Shown here piece after piece: positions 1 through 12,837 of a DNA stretch of 64,000 nucleotides (positions are counted from its first letter, which is position 1; every line of letters starts with the position of its first letter). Origin of the DNA: Plecoglossus altivelis (Eukaryota > Chordata > Actinopteri > Osmeriformes > Plecoglossidae); contig BROE01000016.1 of assembly GCA_036571765.1 (NCBI GenBank), forward strand, positions 7,112,821 through 7,176,820, in the 5' to 3' direction. Below the pieces are notes generated by a model that was given only the letters and a program-made list of their open reading frames with translations, did no database searches and had not been told where the DNA came from. Made by a program: the position numbers and the translations under genes.

Positions 1-158
1 GCGCTTCACTAATCAGAGAAGCAGATGTTTGAAGGGCTGAAGCAGTGTAGTCATTTTCACACAGATAACTAAGCTTCAGATTTCCCTATAGCTCCACTTC
101 TTCCAATGGCTTCTTTCGCTCCCCCTACTTTACTTAATCAACCCCTCTCTCCCTCCAG
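1..158 (+). other. Intron of eef1a upstream of the first visible exon
   Basis: Non-coding; ends in a pyrimidine-rich tract and CAG acceptor at 156-158 before the first visible eEF1A exon. Confidence 0.85.
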
Positions 159-1304
159 GTATTGGCACAGTGCCTGTGGGTCGGGTGGAGACTGGCATCC
201 TGAAGCCTGGGGTGATTGTGACCTTTGCCCCGGTCAACGTGACCACAGAGGTCAAGTCAGTGGAGATGCACCATGAGGCCCTGACTGAGGCCATGCCCGG
301 AGACAATGTGGGCTTCAACGTTAAAAATGTGTCCGTCAAAGACATACGCCGTGGCAACGTGGCTGGTGACAGCAAGAACGACCCACCGCTGGAGGCTGCT
401 CTCTTCACTGCACAGGTGGACACCACACTGACTTGCTAACCTAATTACACATACTATTTTGGTTTCCATTTGTGACACTCTTGAGGTTGGAAAGTTTAGT
501 TCGATCACTGCCAAAAATTGGACTTGAAAAGCAGATGGAATGGATGTGAACACAGCTGACGCAGCTGTAAGATACTCTAACTTCAGTAAAGCTTTTGGAT
601 ACACTGATGTAATGCGAGATGACAGGTGCTTCACCACCATCGCAATATCTGTCTACACTTTTCAAGTCCAGTGTTGCAGAGCCATGTCTAGGGCCTTTTG
701 ACGTTCCTGACGCATTGCGGCCTCTCCATAGGTGATCATCCTGAACCACCCAGGCCAGATCAGCGCTGGCTACGCCCCCGTGCTGGACTGCCACACCGCC
801 CACATCGCCTGCAAGTTCGCCGAGCTCAAGGAGAAGATCGACCGCCGCTCTGGGAAGAAGCTGGAGGACAACCCCAAGGCCCTCAAGTCTGGGGACGCCG
901 CCATCGTGGACATGATCCCGGGGAAGCCCATGTGTGTGGAGAGCTTCTCCGATTACCCACCGCTGGGTGAGTAACTTCTGGGTGGAGTCGACTTGGGTCT
1001 CGTTAGAATGGGGGGTCCCTCTGCCACCCCCCTTGTGCTTTTAGGGACCTGCTTGAAAGAAATGTTTAGGACAATCTGACTGTTCGGTCGGTCATTTTAC
1101 CGAGCTGGTTGATGTGTTGGCTAAGGTGCATTTGACCTCATTTTTTGTCACTTTCTTGTCTCTCCTCCTACTACTGCAGGTCGCTTTGCAGTGCGTGACA
1201 TGCGCCAGACCGTGGCAGTAGGGGTGATCAAGGCTGTGGAGAAGAAGGCTGCCACCACAGGCAAGGTCACCAAGTCTGCCCAGAAGGCCCAGAAGAACAA
1301 ATGA
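159..1304 (+). CDS. eef1a1: Elongation factor eEF1A, 3' part of gene (last three coding exons)
   Basis: The GTPase eEF1A delivers aminoacyl-tRNA to the ribosomal A site in the cytosol. Exons: 159-415, 732-966, 1180-1304 (stop TGA 1302-1304), with AG/GT borders and matching phases (upstream exon supplies one base; then 0; then 1). The 205 residues correspond to about residue 258 to the end of the 462-aa protein, i.e. domain II from GIGTVPVGRVETG through domain III ending SAQKAQKNK. Exon lengths of 257 and 235 bp agree with what I recall of vertebrate EEF1A1. KAVEKKAATTGKVTKSAQ favours the eEF1A1 over the eEF1A2 type. The GTP-binding domain lies upstream of the window. It is convergent with ddx43. 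Assignment to the family is certain; choice among fish paralogues is not. Confidence 0.97.
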
Positions 1305-3829
1305 ATGTTGTGCTGTGCTGCCGACTCCAGAGTCACGCGTGGCAGGACAGTGGTCACCCAAGCCCACCCCCCAATTGGCTGCTTCAACTCCATATTCAAA
1401 GACTGGCTAATAATCACAATGCATCGCAAAAGTATCAGGAGGAAAGAACACCAAACACGTCTGTAACAGCCTTCAGTCTGATTCCATTTCAACCTGGTTG
1501 AATTCGTAATTATTTACATGGTAATAGCACATTGCTAGTTTTGAACGTTTCCTGTTAAAAAGGCGTGTTCTCTGTGTGTGTGAGATATTGTAACCTTGGA
1601 GAGGTGTGGTAATGGCCATATCCTCCTTTCTCTGGAGTGCAGTTTTAGGCCACATCACACTGTTGTCTGGCTTTTAGTGTTTGTTTGCACCTACTAGCGC
1701 CATAGCAGCCTACGTTAAAGGAACCAAACTTCTACGAAAGTATACACGCCATATTATAGCTATAAAAAAAGCATCAAAGATCAAATCTCCAAATTTGTCT
1801 TACTCTGGGGACACTGATTAGATTGATTGGTGACTTCATGCACTTTGATCGGCGTTTTGCTATCCTTGCACATGCACTGAAACTTTGAATTGAATCTGCA
1901 GCACCTTATATAGTGTTTAGAACGGCTGGAGCCCCTTCATAACATTAAAGATGTTTTCAACCAAAAACGTTGCTTTGCTTGCTGTGCTTATTGAAGTATG
2001 AGTGATATCAATCACTACCATGAGTGTCATGTCACAAAATACTGAATTATAATCGTAAAAGTTGATCCAAATAATGTGCCGGTAGCTGCGATACTCCAGA
2101 TCCTGACCATACACTTACTCAGACCCTTGAAACTGAAGATCAAGATGGCAGAGAGATAGAAGAGCGCTAGTGCTGTCAAACATCACACTGCGTATCGTTG
2201 ATCATATGAAAAAAAACAGAATGTTTAAAAGAAGTAAAAGACCTGTGTACTGGAAGTTACTATGAGAATTTGAATGTGGTTAGCCTAAACAATGCCTAAA
2301 TGCAACAAAACATGCTGCAGGAGTTCAGGGGAGGTTATAAAGGCTGTGAAATCAATCGAGGTCGCCTTAATTCATTGGACAAGCGCAGTTTGTGACAGTC
2401 ACAATCTGCTCATAAATAATCTGCCTAAAACCAACTAAATTGTGCATTTTTCTGTGTAACTTTGGTAATCAACCAAACTCGTCTCACCTCCACCGATCCC
2501 CCCTCCCCCACTAGGAGTGGATGTACACACGGGGAAAAGGTTTGCCCGGCCGTGGCTTTATCCCTATACATGGAAGCGGCGGCCATATCCCTTGACTTTG
2601 TTTTAAGTCTTGAAGTCAAGACTAGCTGGCCTTCATTCACTAATGATGGCTTCCGTATTGATAAATGGCTCGGGTAAAAAGTAAAGCAACAGTACAAACA
2701 AATGGAACCTTACTATCTTGTTCCCAAGTATGAGGGTTAAGACCCCGTGGAAATAGACGGCATCGCTAACAAAGGTAAACTCAAATTGTGTACATCTAAG
2801 TGTTGAAATATGATCTGAACACTGGAAATGGACAGACAGACGCATACTCACCTGGACTCTTTCCATCTTAAATCCTCATCTATGGAGACAGTCAGTCTTC
2901 CTACGTGAAGACTTGAGACTATATGGGTCAATTGCCCCCACGGTGTGCGTCTGTGCATGACAGAGATCGGGTAAAGGGTACAATTTAAGTTCAGTTTGAA
3001 AGCTATTTTAAAACAGGGAATAATCGTTTTAAATAGTTGGCAATATGCTTTGTTCATTTACCTCCATCAGGACAAATTCCTCTTAGAGAAGCAGAAGACA
3101 CTCAGTTGTTTTGCGATTAAAAAGACTGAAAGTGTGTGTACTCAGTTGGGTTTTAGGACAACAAAATGAAAAGCTTGTTGATTATGTGTTGATTATATTG
3201 TGTTTAATCAAGGAAGGGCTTGAGATTCTTTGGTTGGCAGGAATTCAAGCGATTACATGAACAAATGTATCGACAAGAACACGCCGGTTCCTTCCGGTGA
3301 AGTATTAGATGACCATGTGATGACGGGACAAATCATAGCAAGTAAAAATGATTAGTTACGTAAGGAATTCACCTGTTCAAATTTAAACTTTTCCTCAACA
3401 GATGATGCATGGCAATGGCAATTTACCAACAAATAAATGGTCTTTTAAACACACCAAAAAAAACTGCTTGTTAATCATAAAAACACAGCAAGCAAAAAGA
3501 AAATGAACACACACAAAAGACCATCAGAACACCAGAGGTTCCAGAACTTCCAGAAACGGCTTCTTCCTGAAGAACAAAAATCGCATTTAAAGATGATGTA
3601 CAAGAAATAATAAAAACACTGGTGGAAATATCTCTGATAGTATCTCATTGAGCAGGGTGAGGATCCAATAGTGCAGACTTTATAGTCATCGTTTCATTTC
3701 ACTCATGAACACCAATGTCAAACTAAATTGCATTGTGATTAGTTAGTCACTGTGATTAGTCATGCCCCATGGCTTTGCAGCTATACAGAATGGGTGTGCC
3801 GTGTGTAAGTGTTGGTATAACTGACCTGG
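1305..3829. other. Convergent intergenic region eef1a / ddx43
   Basis: This stretch holds the 3' untranslated regions of both flanking genes. No convincing coding potential is seen on either strand. An ATTAAA at 1944-1949 could serve as the eef1a poly(A) signal, 640 bases after the stop, but this is weak. An AATAAA on the + strand at about 3432-3437 is too distant to assign. I saw no AATAAA for ddx43 on the - strand between 3400 and 3829. Confidence 0.6.
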
Positions 3830-4476
3830 CTAGAACCTCCAGTTCGACTCTCTTCTGTCTCTCCCTCCTCCTCCTCTCCCTCCTCCGCCTCTCCCTCCTC
3901 CGCCTCCCCCGTACATGTCTTTCTCTCTCTTGTGCTTCTCATATCTCTCTGCCATGAGCACAAGCTCCTCTGGGACGTCCTACACAGCAAAATAACAAAA
4001 AGGTTTTGAATTGAACTAAGTGCACATGTGCGTGTGAGTCAGAGGCAGAGCCAACCTGTCACATGTCCCCTACCTGCCCAGATCGTTCCAGAATGGGGAT
4101 CAGCTCAGAGGCCATCCTCCAGTCTCCTCTTGTAACCAGGGTGACGGAAGCTCCAGAGCGCCTGTGTGGGTGTGTGTGTGTGTGTGTGTGGGGGGGGGGG
4201 GACCATTAACAACTTGCCTGGCATTGCTTGCCAGACCAATAAGCAACTAGTCTAGAACCTCAGTTCATCCAGGGGCCATAACTAATAAACAATAACCAAT
4301 TACAGCAACAGCCTCAGCACTTCTCAGTCAGCGTATCAAGCCTGCCCCATATTAGATCAACGATTATGATTGGCCAGGCACTTTTCAGATTGGACGACAC
4401 ATTAATCTGGTTCCCAAGCCAATTACTGGCCATACAAAACACAAAAACACAGAACCAATGCAGACGACTGGAAGAG

Positions 4477-4516
<40 letters not shown>

Positions 4517-4922
4517 CCAGCTCGACCCGTGCGGCCCACGCGATGTACATACTCCTCAATGTTCCGCGGGAAGTCGTAGTTGAAAACATGGGTGATGTCG
4601 TGGACATCCAGACCTCGGGACGCCAGATCTGTTGCCACCAGGATGCGGACACGACCTGTAAACGCACACAATCGTACAAACACACACACACACACACACA
4701 GTGGTCAACCCCCTCCCACACACACAGCACACAGCTAATCTACATATGCTGTTGCACCCTCCACTGTCAACCCACAAAATAAACAACTTCAGCCATGTCA
4801 TACTTTCTTTGAAGTCCTTCAGGGCCTCCTCCCTGTCACACTGTTCTCTGTCACCATGGAGACTCTGCACAGCCAGGCCCCGGAGACACAGATCACTGGA
4901 GAGGTCATCAGCTCTAACATGT

Positions 4923-4955
<33 letters not shown>

Positions 4956-6032
4956 GAGAAACTAATAAAACACGCATCAAAACTAATCTTTGGCACAAAC
5001 CCACACCAAATTCAAACGTGGCTTTCAGAAGTAGTTACGGTGGTACATGTTTTTTGTGAATACCTTCTTGCTACTCCAGTGTTAAAATCTGACAAACAGC
5101 CAAGTAAGACAGTATTTACCTAGCATACATTTCATGAATCATTGCTAATGAATGGCATTTCTTTAGGGTGTCCTGGCATTGTTCTGTAGAGTGGAACCGT
5201 CTACTCACAGAAGCTTCTTGCCTACAAAGATGAGAACTTTGTCCTCGGGTTCCATGTTGTGGATAAAGTCAAAGAGGTAGGCCTTCTTCTCCTCCTCCTG
5301 GACAAACAGGACAGTCTGCTGAACTGTGTTGACTGCCTGGGGGAGAGGGAATGAGAGGGGAGAAGGGATGAGAGGGGAGAGGGAGTGTATGCCGGAGAGA
5401 GGGAGTGTGTCCCACTTGCACTACATTTATGTTCCCTGTTATAGGCTAACCTGAAACTTTACTCATTTCCAGTTTACTCCCTTAATTTCTCATATATTCC
5501 CTTTAATTCCAATGGAAAGTTTCCAATTTAACAGAATTTTGCAACCCTTTTAAGAACAGATGAAAGCAAATAGGGAGTTTTGGTTAGGTGTGTATGGTGT
5601 GTTTGGAGCAGTAAGGTATTCATTGCTTAGGCTTCCACTCACAGCCAGATCCAGAGTCCCCACATACACCATCATGGGGTTCTTTAGGTACGACTTGGCC
5701 AATCGCCTTACACCTTGAGGCCAAGTGGCACTGCAACAGCCAATCGGAGAGAAGAGATCAGGGCATGTACAGAGGCGGTGTATGAGGTCATAGCTTTGAC
5801 TGGGGGATAGTGCTTGGGTACATCCTGGTGCTGGTACCTGGTCATGAAGGTTTGTCTGTCTGGACGGATGTCCAACAGGATCTTCATGATCTGGGGCTCA
5901 AAACCCATGTCCAGCATTCGGTCTGCCTCATCCAGCACCTGGTCAAAGACAGCACTGGTAAAGACAAAGACAAACCCATGTCCAGCATTTGGTCTGCCTC
6001 ATCCAGCACCTGGCCAAAGACAGCACTGGTAA

Positions 6033-6065
<33 letters not shown>

Positions 6066-9000
6066 TACACTTGATTGCTCACCAGGTAGGTGATGGAGCG
6101 CAGGTTGATAAGCTCGTTCATCTGCAGGTCATTAAGGCGGCCGGGAGTGGCGATGACTATGTCCACTCCGCCAGACACTAGCTTGATCTGAGCCCTGCGA
6201 TCCCCACCTCCATAGATACAAATACTAGTCAGCAAAAGAGCAGAGAGATGAGAAAGAAAGAGTTCAGAGACATCCGGTGTTCAAAAGATACACTGCTGAT
6301 CTCTACATTTTGGTGCCTTCATCTGTGCGGCCAACTGTGTCTGGAGCGAGCGTGTCCACCAGTGAGTCGCATGGATGTGGGGGCGTGGCTGTGTGTGTGA
6401 CAGGTGTGTCGCCGCACCTCTTGAAGCCTTTGTAGCTGTATTTGTTGCACTCTGCCTCGATCTGCAGGGCCAGCTCTCTGGTGGGAGTCAGGACCAACAT
6501 GCCTGGCCCATCCTCCCTGTTCCTGCGTCTGGAAGTGTGTACACACACACGCACGCACACACAGTTAATTTGAATCAAAGCAAACTACCAAGTATAGCTT
6601 TATGACGTTTTCAAACGGTCGTCACTTATAATTTTCTTTATTCATTCATAATAGTTGCGATGGAAGTCTTTCCCAAAGAGACTAGCATCTCTGTCCAATC
6701 AGTCTACACCATGTCTGAACGTCTGTCTACAAGCACGTAGGGCTGCGGTGACTGGACGTGGACTTACACAGGCTGACCATCCATGTGGATGAAACCAGGC
6801 AGCAGGTAGGCCAGGGTCTTCCCTGTGCCAGTCTGGGCGATGCCGATCAGGTCGTCCCCCCTCAGCGCCACGGGCCACGCCTGGGACTGGCAACACGGGA
6901 TACAGCAGCCATCAGCAAGGGCAAACGCATGGCAAGAGAGACATTTTTGGAAGGATATTTGCGTCTTTAGAAAGGTGCTTCTAAGTTTGTGTGAAGATGC
7001 CATCTATTTGGGCCTGTTCGACAAAGCCTACTCAAGAAAAAGCTGGGACTGAAGTCCTAAACCTAACAAATCATTTGAGGCTAAAGCGGATCCATGAAGT
7101 CCTATTCAATCTGACTAAAGAACCAAAGTTAAAATGAAAGAAATTGCAGTTAACTAAGCTGCTGAGATCATTATATTCAAATAAGATTGAAGCATGTTAG
7201 TTAGCATCCGACTAAATGTTTAACATCACAAACAACAACAATAAATACACATGTTGGCTCTTATTTATCATTGTATGATTTAATGAATGTACTATTTGTT
7301 TACATCATTTTTGGACTGATATTGGCTAATAAAATACAGTTCATCATGTCAGCCAGTTTGTGGTAAATCATTTACATCCCAAGAAATGAGTCTGATTAAC
7401 TGACATACGCTTGTCTTATTCTGTGAACTTGTTTTACTGAACAGTCTAGTGAAGTCTAACATGTTAGTCGTTCAGTAATAAGACATTGGTATCCATTTGG
7501 TAGCCAAAGGAGAAACACCACCCAAGTCAGTAGAGCAACAACTACATCAGAATAAATCCTCAAGATGAGATCAAATCTCACATTGAAGATGGTAAACATG
7601 GCTTCAAGGTACATGATGTCATCCCTGCTCTGGATAGACACTGCAGCCTTCTAGTGGAGAGCTTCCTGCTCTACACTTGGAATTTGGACATCCAGTCCTG
7701 AAGCTAATCCCAGAGCTAAACTCAGTATGGAGACAGTAGGTGCTGTAGGAACCAGCCAGACCCTTCTGGTCTGTTACATAGCCTGATGTCTGGCCCGCAC
7801 AGTTCACACAAGAATATCACACACATGTCCTCTCTGTTTAGTTTTGAAAATATAAGTGTGTAAGTATAAGTGAATGACAATAAAAATGTGTTTGCGCTTG
7901 AGAGAAAATACCTCAATATTTTCAAAGAAAATGTATTCTTTCCTCTTTTCATTTATACATTTGACATGAAATCCAAATAGATACTGTAAGTCACACAAAG
8001 CTATAGTTGGTAGGGGATTTCCACAGAGACTAAACAGTCACCTATGACTATGGACTTAGTCACACAAACTGCACGCATCAAATTTATATGAACATTTTCT
8101 TTTTTTCTTTTTGGGGATTTTGTAAAGAGAGAACCAATCAAAAGTCCCTGCATTGACCGTAAAATCTTTATACATTTTACAGGTGGGCCGATATTTCATT
8201 GAAAACAGAAGCACAGTGGGTGTGTTAACATTTAGACAGGGTCCCGTCCATCAGCGTCTGATGTGATACACTACCGGACAAAGAGTAGGAGGTTACATTC
8301 CAGTACCCGGGCCAGACAACATACCTGGATGGGGGTGGGTTTGGCGAAGCCCACGCGGGCAATGTTCTCCATGATTCCGGGATGGTGTTGGAAGGCCTCC
8401 TGGAAGGTCTGCACAGGGTGAGGGAACAGCCGCTTGTCACCATCCTCCTTCAGATCATCAACAAATATGTTGTTATTCTGCTTCCTGTGGGGAGGTGGAG
8501 GGGAAACAAGATTTTCCGTGACTGATATGATTAACTCCACACATGCCCTTGGTGTTTGACCGCCAAACCATCAAAACAGGATTCTACAGTACAATACGCT
8601 TACAATCCTAGTATGGTACATTGCGTATTGAAATTGCCGAGTACAAAACAGGTACAAGATACAGTTTACAATCTCAGTGCTCTCTGAATTGTCTTGAACT
8701 GTCACATGTTGTGTTGGAAGTTATTAGATCATGGCTCAAGCTACATTTCAAAAAGAGTATAGGTTGACAAGATCTGGTATGATGGGTTTAATGCCTCGGT
8801 TAAATCGGTTAAACCTAACACGATGGTGGCCCACAGAACCATGGAGGCTTGTGGCAGCGTACTGCTGACAGAGGGGGCTAAACATGGGGGAAGAGTGTTC
8901 CTGTCATATGCCTGCTAGCACGCTCGCCAGACCCATGGCTCCATCACTACGTGCAGCTCAACAAGGTTTGCACAGGGAAAACTGCATGCCCTTAGGTCCT

Positions 9001-10091
9001 GCGTAACACAACTGGCATTCCTGTGCCTGGTTCTTGAGATAATCAAGCCACAGAAATTCAGAGATTCCTGCCGTCGTGGTTAGATGGCATGCAGGTCAGA
9101 GGAGCCCTCTATTGGACAGCCTTTGCAACAGAAATAGACTCACAAGGGATGTTGAAACTAAGAATGCGAACATCCTCCTAGAAACATATTGGAATGCTTT
9201 GAATAGCGTGTTCGAGGTGCATGTGCTTATTAAGGGACCTTCAGTCAGGGGAAACAGCACAAGTTCATCTGCTGTATAAAACAAAATACTGGAATATCCC
9301 TGCCCCACCCCCTCCATCCCTCCTCCTCCACCACTGCTCCTTCTCCACTTGGAGGAAGAACAACTAGAACAGTAAAAGGGCGTCGATTACTCGCAAAGTC
9401 ATGACAACTTCATCGTAGTAAGCGCTACAAAGCACTTTCTCCTCTTCCCTGTCAGGCAATGCATAAAACCATTCGTTCAGTTTTTTGTAGCCGGGTTCGT
9501 TCAAATATTTCTCCAGGAGGACGGAGATATCTTATCTCAGGGAGGAAGATGGTATGACTCAGAGAAGGAACTCACTGTGGCTGAGCTAAAGAGAGGAAAC
9601 ACAGACTCAGGCTATCAGGTTGGGGAAGGGCAACCCTTAGTTTGTTCTTCTTGCTGCTGGAAAACATAAATGAAACACAGAACTCACCTCCACTCTTTCA
9701 CTTCCTCTGCAGTGCGTTTGGCTACGCTGGCTGCCTCAATGTAGAAGTCCTTTTTCAGGGGTGGGAGGTCTACAGCAGTTAAGAAACAATGCCAAAGGAT
9801 ACAGTCAAAATGCATAGCATCTAAACACCACACGGACTGGTTCTCACACTGCCTTCAGGACAGCGTTCCAGAAAACATCACTTTTATAACTTCTTCTGTC
9901 AATATGGGATTAAGTGCATGTCCCTACGTTGTGAGTGGAATTTGCCATGTATATTTTTTGGTGCTACATCTGAACACGTGAAAACACATCTGAAAGATGT
10001 TCATAATTTACATGCCCATTAAGCTTTAGATTATTTATTTTTTAATGAATTAGTCAATGAGTTAGTCTGTTTCCCCTGCCCAAGCTCTCAT

Positions 10092-10126
<35 letters not shown>

Positions 10127-11109
10127 GAAATTACCCTGCCACTTCATCTGCTGGTACTTTTCCCTGTTTTCTCTCATGGAGTTCCAGTCAATGGCCTGGG
10201 GTGGTGGGACGTCACCTGCTTGCAATGCTGATGCTGACCAGCAGGAGTCATTTCTACCTCCTCCTCCACCTCCATGCTCACCAGTCCTTCCAGGGCCTGA
10301 TAAAGGTCAAACAGTGAGCATGGCCAAGCGGTGTTACAGCACTTAGATCCTGGTTAACCAACAACCGAGAAAAGTATACGGCGCTGGTGTCATTTTACCA
10401 CGGTAAAACCCAGAGCTTCCGCCTGACACCAGCTCTTCAATCATCTGTCTAGCCTTCTGTTGAACGTCACTGTTCCCAAAGATGAGCACTTCTCCCTCAT
10501 AGTCCCCTCGGTTGATCTACAAAAAAAGTTCATGTTAGACTAGATACGAGTTCAGCGATTCGTTGTCTACGGTGATTAAATATAACATAATAGCTTGCGA
10601 CCTGGTTAGCAAGGAAGCAAGTTCACCTTAATTCTTGCACCAGTATTTTCTTCAAGCTCACGGATTTTGGCTCCGCCGCGACCTGTTGTATTGAGTCAGG
10701 CATTTAACTACACGTGTAGTAACGTCAATTAACTCTTAACATTGTTAGCATGATGCTACTTAGATCTTAGTGTATCTGACTTACCTATTACCCTGCCAAT
10801 AGATGAGCTTTCTACTGTAAAAGTTACCGGTGTGGAACCCGACCGGTCAGTCGCATTAGCACACGGACCCGATTCGCGTCCTCTACCGGAATCATAATCC
10901 CTTGAGAACGTGCGGTCCTTTGGGTACCGAGAACCGTTACGATCTACTCCTCGTGGCGCTCCAATTCCACCGTCGTTTCTCACACCAAAACAAATGTTCT
11001 CTTTGCCGTTGTTTAAAGACTTCCATTCTTTCAAAGGTGCTGTGTTCCCAGGTACAGACGTCTTGATTGCGACGCCGTCTTCATCGTAATCATCCTCCCA
11101 ATCTGACAT
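3830..11109 (-). CDS. ddx43: KH-domain DEAD-box RNA helicase DDX43 (HAGE), complete, 16 exons
   Basis: ATP-dependent RNA helicase; in mammals a germline/cancer-testis protein. Coding exons (+ coordinates, transcribed right to left): 10785-11109, 10627-10682, 10399-10516, 10135-10296, 9688-9769, 8325-8484, 6768-6886, 6418-6528, 6083-6224, 5838-5938, 5643-5730, 5209-5336, 4804-4913, 4517-4655, 4074-4161, 3830-3979. Total 2079 nt, 692 aa, all phases consistent; human DDX43 is 648 aa. KH domain about 98-165 with GRGG loop. Helicase motifs: Q motif PTPIQ (Q301), Walker A AQTGTGKT 318-325, PTRELA, TPGR, DEAD 428-431, SAT 459-461, ATDLASRGLDV, HRVGRTGR 605-612. The last 26 residues are a Gly/Arg tail (GGGGGGRGGGGRGGGGR, 667-683) not present in the human protein as I recall it. 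Start chosen at 11109 (MSDWEDDYDEDG), the first ATG of an open exon with an acidic N terminus. Confidence 0.96.
4171..4201. repeat. (TG)n followed by G run, ddx43 intron 14
   Basis: A TG tract of 20 bases followed by 11 G, nine bases beyond the acceptor of ddx43 exon 15. On the transcribed strand it reads as C run then (CA)n at the 3' splice site. Confidence 0.95.
4479..4511. repeat. (CA)n, ddx43 intron 14
   Basis: CA microsatellite directly after the exon 14 donor; in ddx43 RNA it is a (UG)n tract beginning inside the 5' splice site. Confidence 0.95.
4923..4953. repeat. (CA)n, ddx43 intron 12
   Basis: CA microsatellite; in ddx43 RNA a (UG)n tract about 10 bases upstream of the exon 13 acceptor. 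Confidence 0.95.
5901..6042 (-). repeat. 71-bp tandem duplication of the start of ddx43 exon 10
   Basis: Copies at 5901-5971 and 5972 to about 6042 differ at only a few bases. Each contains the exon 10 acceptor and codons for VLDEAD (R/Q) MLDMG, i.e. the DEAD motif. The copy nearer exon 9 is a decoy: its acceptor would add 71 nt, shift frame and reach a stop near 5884. The intact copy (5838-5938) has the full exon and donor. The decoy runs directly into a (GACA)n tract at 6035-6064. Confidence 0.9.
6035..6064. repeat. (GACA)n microsatellite
   Basis: About 7 GACA units in ddx43 intron 9, abutting the duplicated exon fragment. Confidence 0.9.
6887..8324 (-). other. ddx43 intron 6
   Basis: 1.4 kb between the exon ending in the Q motif and the Walker A exon. 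Apart from AT-rich unique sequence I see nothing: no coding signal, no tandem repeat, no recognisable element. Confidence 0.8.
8485..9687 (-). other. ddx43 intron 5
   Basis: 1.2 kb of unique non-coding sequence; nothing recognised. Confidence 0.8.
10093..10123. repeat. (GT)n, ddx43 intron 4
   Basis: GT microsatellite starting about 11 bases beyond the donor of ddx43 exon 4. Confidence 0.95.
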
Positions 11110-12577
11110 TACAAACGTGGATATTTACCAAGCTAGTTAGAAATCACTTCAAACATCCGGTTACGGTTTTTTCGATATTTAAATCTATGGCCCCAATTCT
11201 AATGACCAATGGAATATTTAGTTCGGCTAGCCTACGATTAAAGACTACGAAAAAAAAGCCTATTAGTATGAAAAAAGAAAAACACTTAAAACAGCATAAT
11301 TATGATAGCAGGTGTTTTTCAATTGGGTTTTTGTGAGTAACAAAAAGTGTAGTTTGTATGTAGCTTACGTCATGACTTAATCACGCTACTGATACCTATA
11401 GCTAAAATGCTGAATAGATATGGGCTTGCAAAAGTGATCTTTTATTTATTTTTGGTGGGGATTGGGACATTCAACATTTAGTTTGAGCACGAAAAAAACA
11501 CTCCATAGGCCATACATGTTAGGCCTAATTGATTTGATTCGCTTTATTAAGTAGCCCAGGTTTTATTCATAAATACTTTCGGTCTTAATGTTGACCGTTC
11601 TTTTTCATCATTCATCGATCACACACATGAGAAACGTTTTAAAGATTTGCTTTTATTTTTTACAATATTTAAACTCTACTCAGTCTACCTGCACCCTTCA
11701 TGAAGGGCCCAAAAACATACTGATGTGTGAGTTGAATGAAATAAAATATTCATCTTCTAAACCATTTGTCACGTTCTTTTAATTCCACAGTATAGAATCT
11801 ATATATCACACAATTCTTTGTGATTCCTGTCAGAGGTCGACTATCTCCCTCACAGTGGGCTAATTTTCTTAACCATTACGAATTCATTCAGTTCTGGTCA
11901 GCACGATGCTGAACAGAAAGTCTTCTCCCAGTCAGGGCTAACCCTGATAACCCTCTCTAGTCAGGCATCATACTCTGTAGACTATTTATTTAACAGACAT
12001 GTGATGCCTCGGTCAATCCCTGAACTTCCCAATCGATTTTGTTTCTTTTTCAAACCTGCACTGAAAAAGAACTGTTGAAAATCCGAGCAGAAAACCACCT
12101 AACGACCAAGGGGTATCCTCTCTAGCTGCTCTTTAGCTGCTAACTTCAAACTCAGCACAATCACCAGGATGAAGAAAACAAAGCATCATATATCACAAGT
12201 TGCGCTTCATCTCTTGGTGAAGATCAAAGTATTTCACCCTCTGAATTGTTCACTTGTTGGACCGTGTCTGAATTAATGTGTTTGGCATGTGGGGTAATGT
12301 GTTCAAAAGAAACATACACTCAATGTTCGTCCTACAAAGAAGGGCCTCGAGGATTGTAGACATTGGAGGATTGTGCTAACACACTAGCATGCTGTTCCAT
12401 CAGGGTTTGAAGTTCAAGGATTTGGTGGAGTTCAGGCAGAAAGGAGGGTTATAAATGAAAAGGACATGTTTGTAGCACTCTGAAGAGGATGTTTATTTTA
12501 ACTTGTGGGGGACGGTTTGTGGGATGGTTCGTGTGTTGCACTCAAGTGAAGTATAAATACATATCAGTTACAAAATA

Positions 12578-12680
12578 TGCAGGGTTGCAGGTGTCTGATG
12601 CAGGGTTGCAGGTGTCTGATGCAGGGTTGCAGGTGTCTGATGCAGGGTTGCAGGTGTCTGATGCAGGGTTGCAGGTGTCT
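12578..12680. repeat. 21-bp minisatellite, about 5 copies
   Basis: Near-perfect tandem units of 21 bp with core GGGTTGCAGGTGTC. The open frame across it (DAGLQVS repeats) simply reflects a period divisible by three. Confidence 0.95.
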
Positions 12681-12831
12681 TTAACAAGACTTTCGTACGG
12701 CGTTTACTTTTTTGAAGTTTTGACCCAGATCAGACCTATACCCAGACAATGCTTAAGGGGTATCAAGATGCAAGATCATGTCCACATCTGATTTCCACCA
12801 AATGAAATATTATTTGAAACTTTTATACAAA

Positions 12832-12837
12832 TTTATT
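12832..12837 (-). other. Poly(A) signal AATAAA of the SUN-domain gene
   Basis: TTTATT on the + strand is AATAAA on the coding strand, 74 bases past the stop codon at 12911-12913. Confidence 0.6.

Noticed and set aside
5884..6066. Second DEAD-motif ORF as an alternative helicase exon
   Set aside because: It is the 71-bp duplication; using it shifts frame and reaches a stop, so it cannot encode a functional variant.
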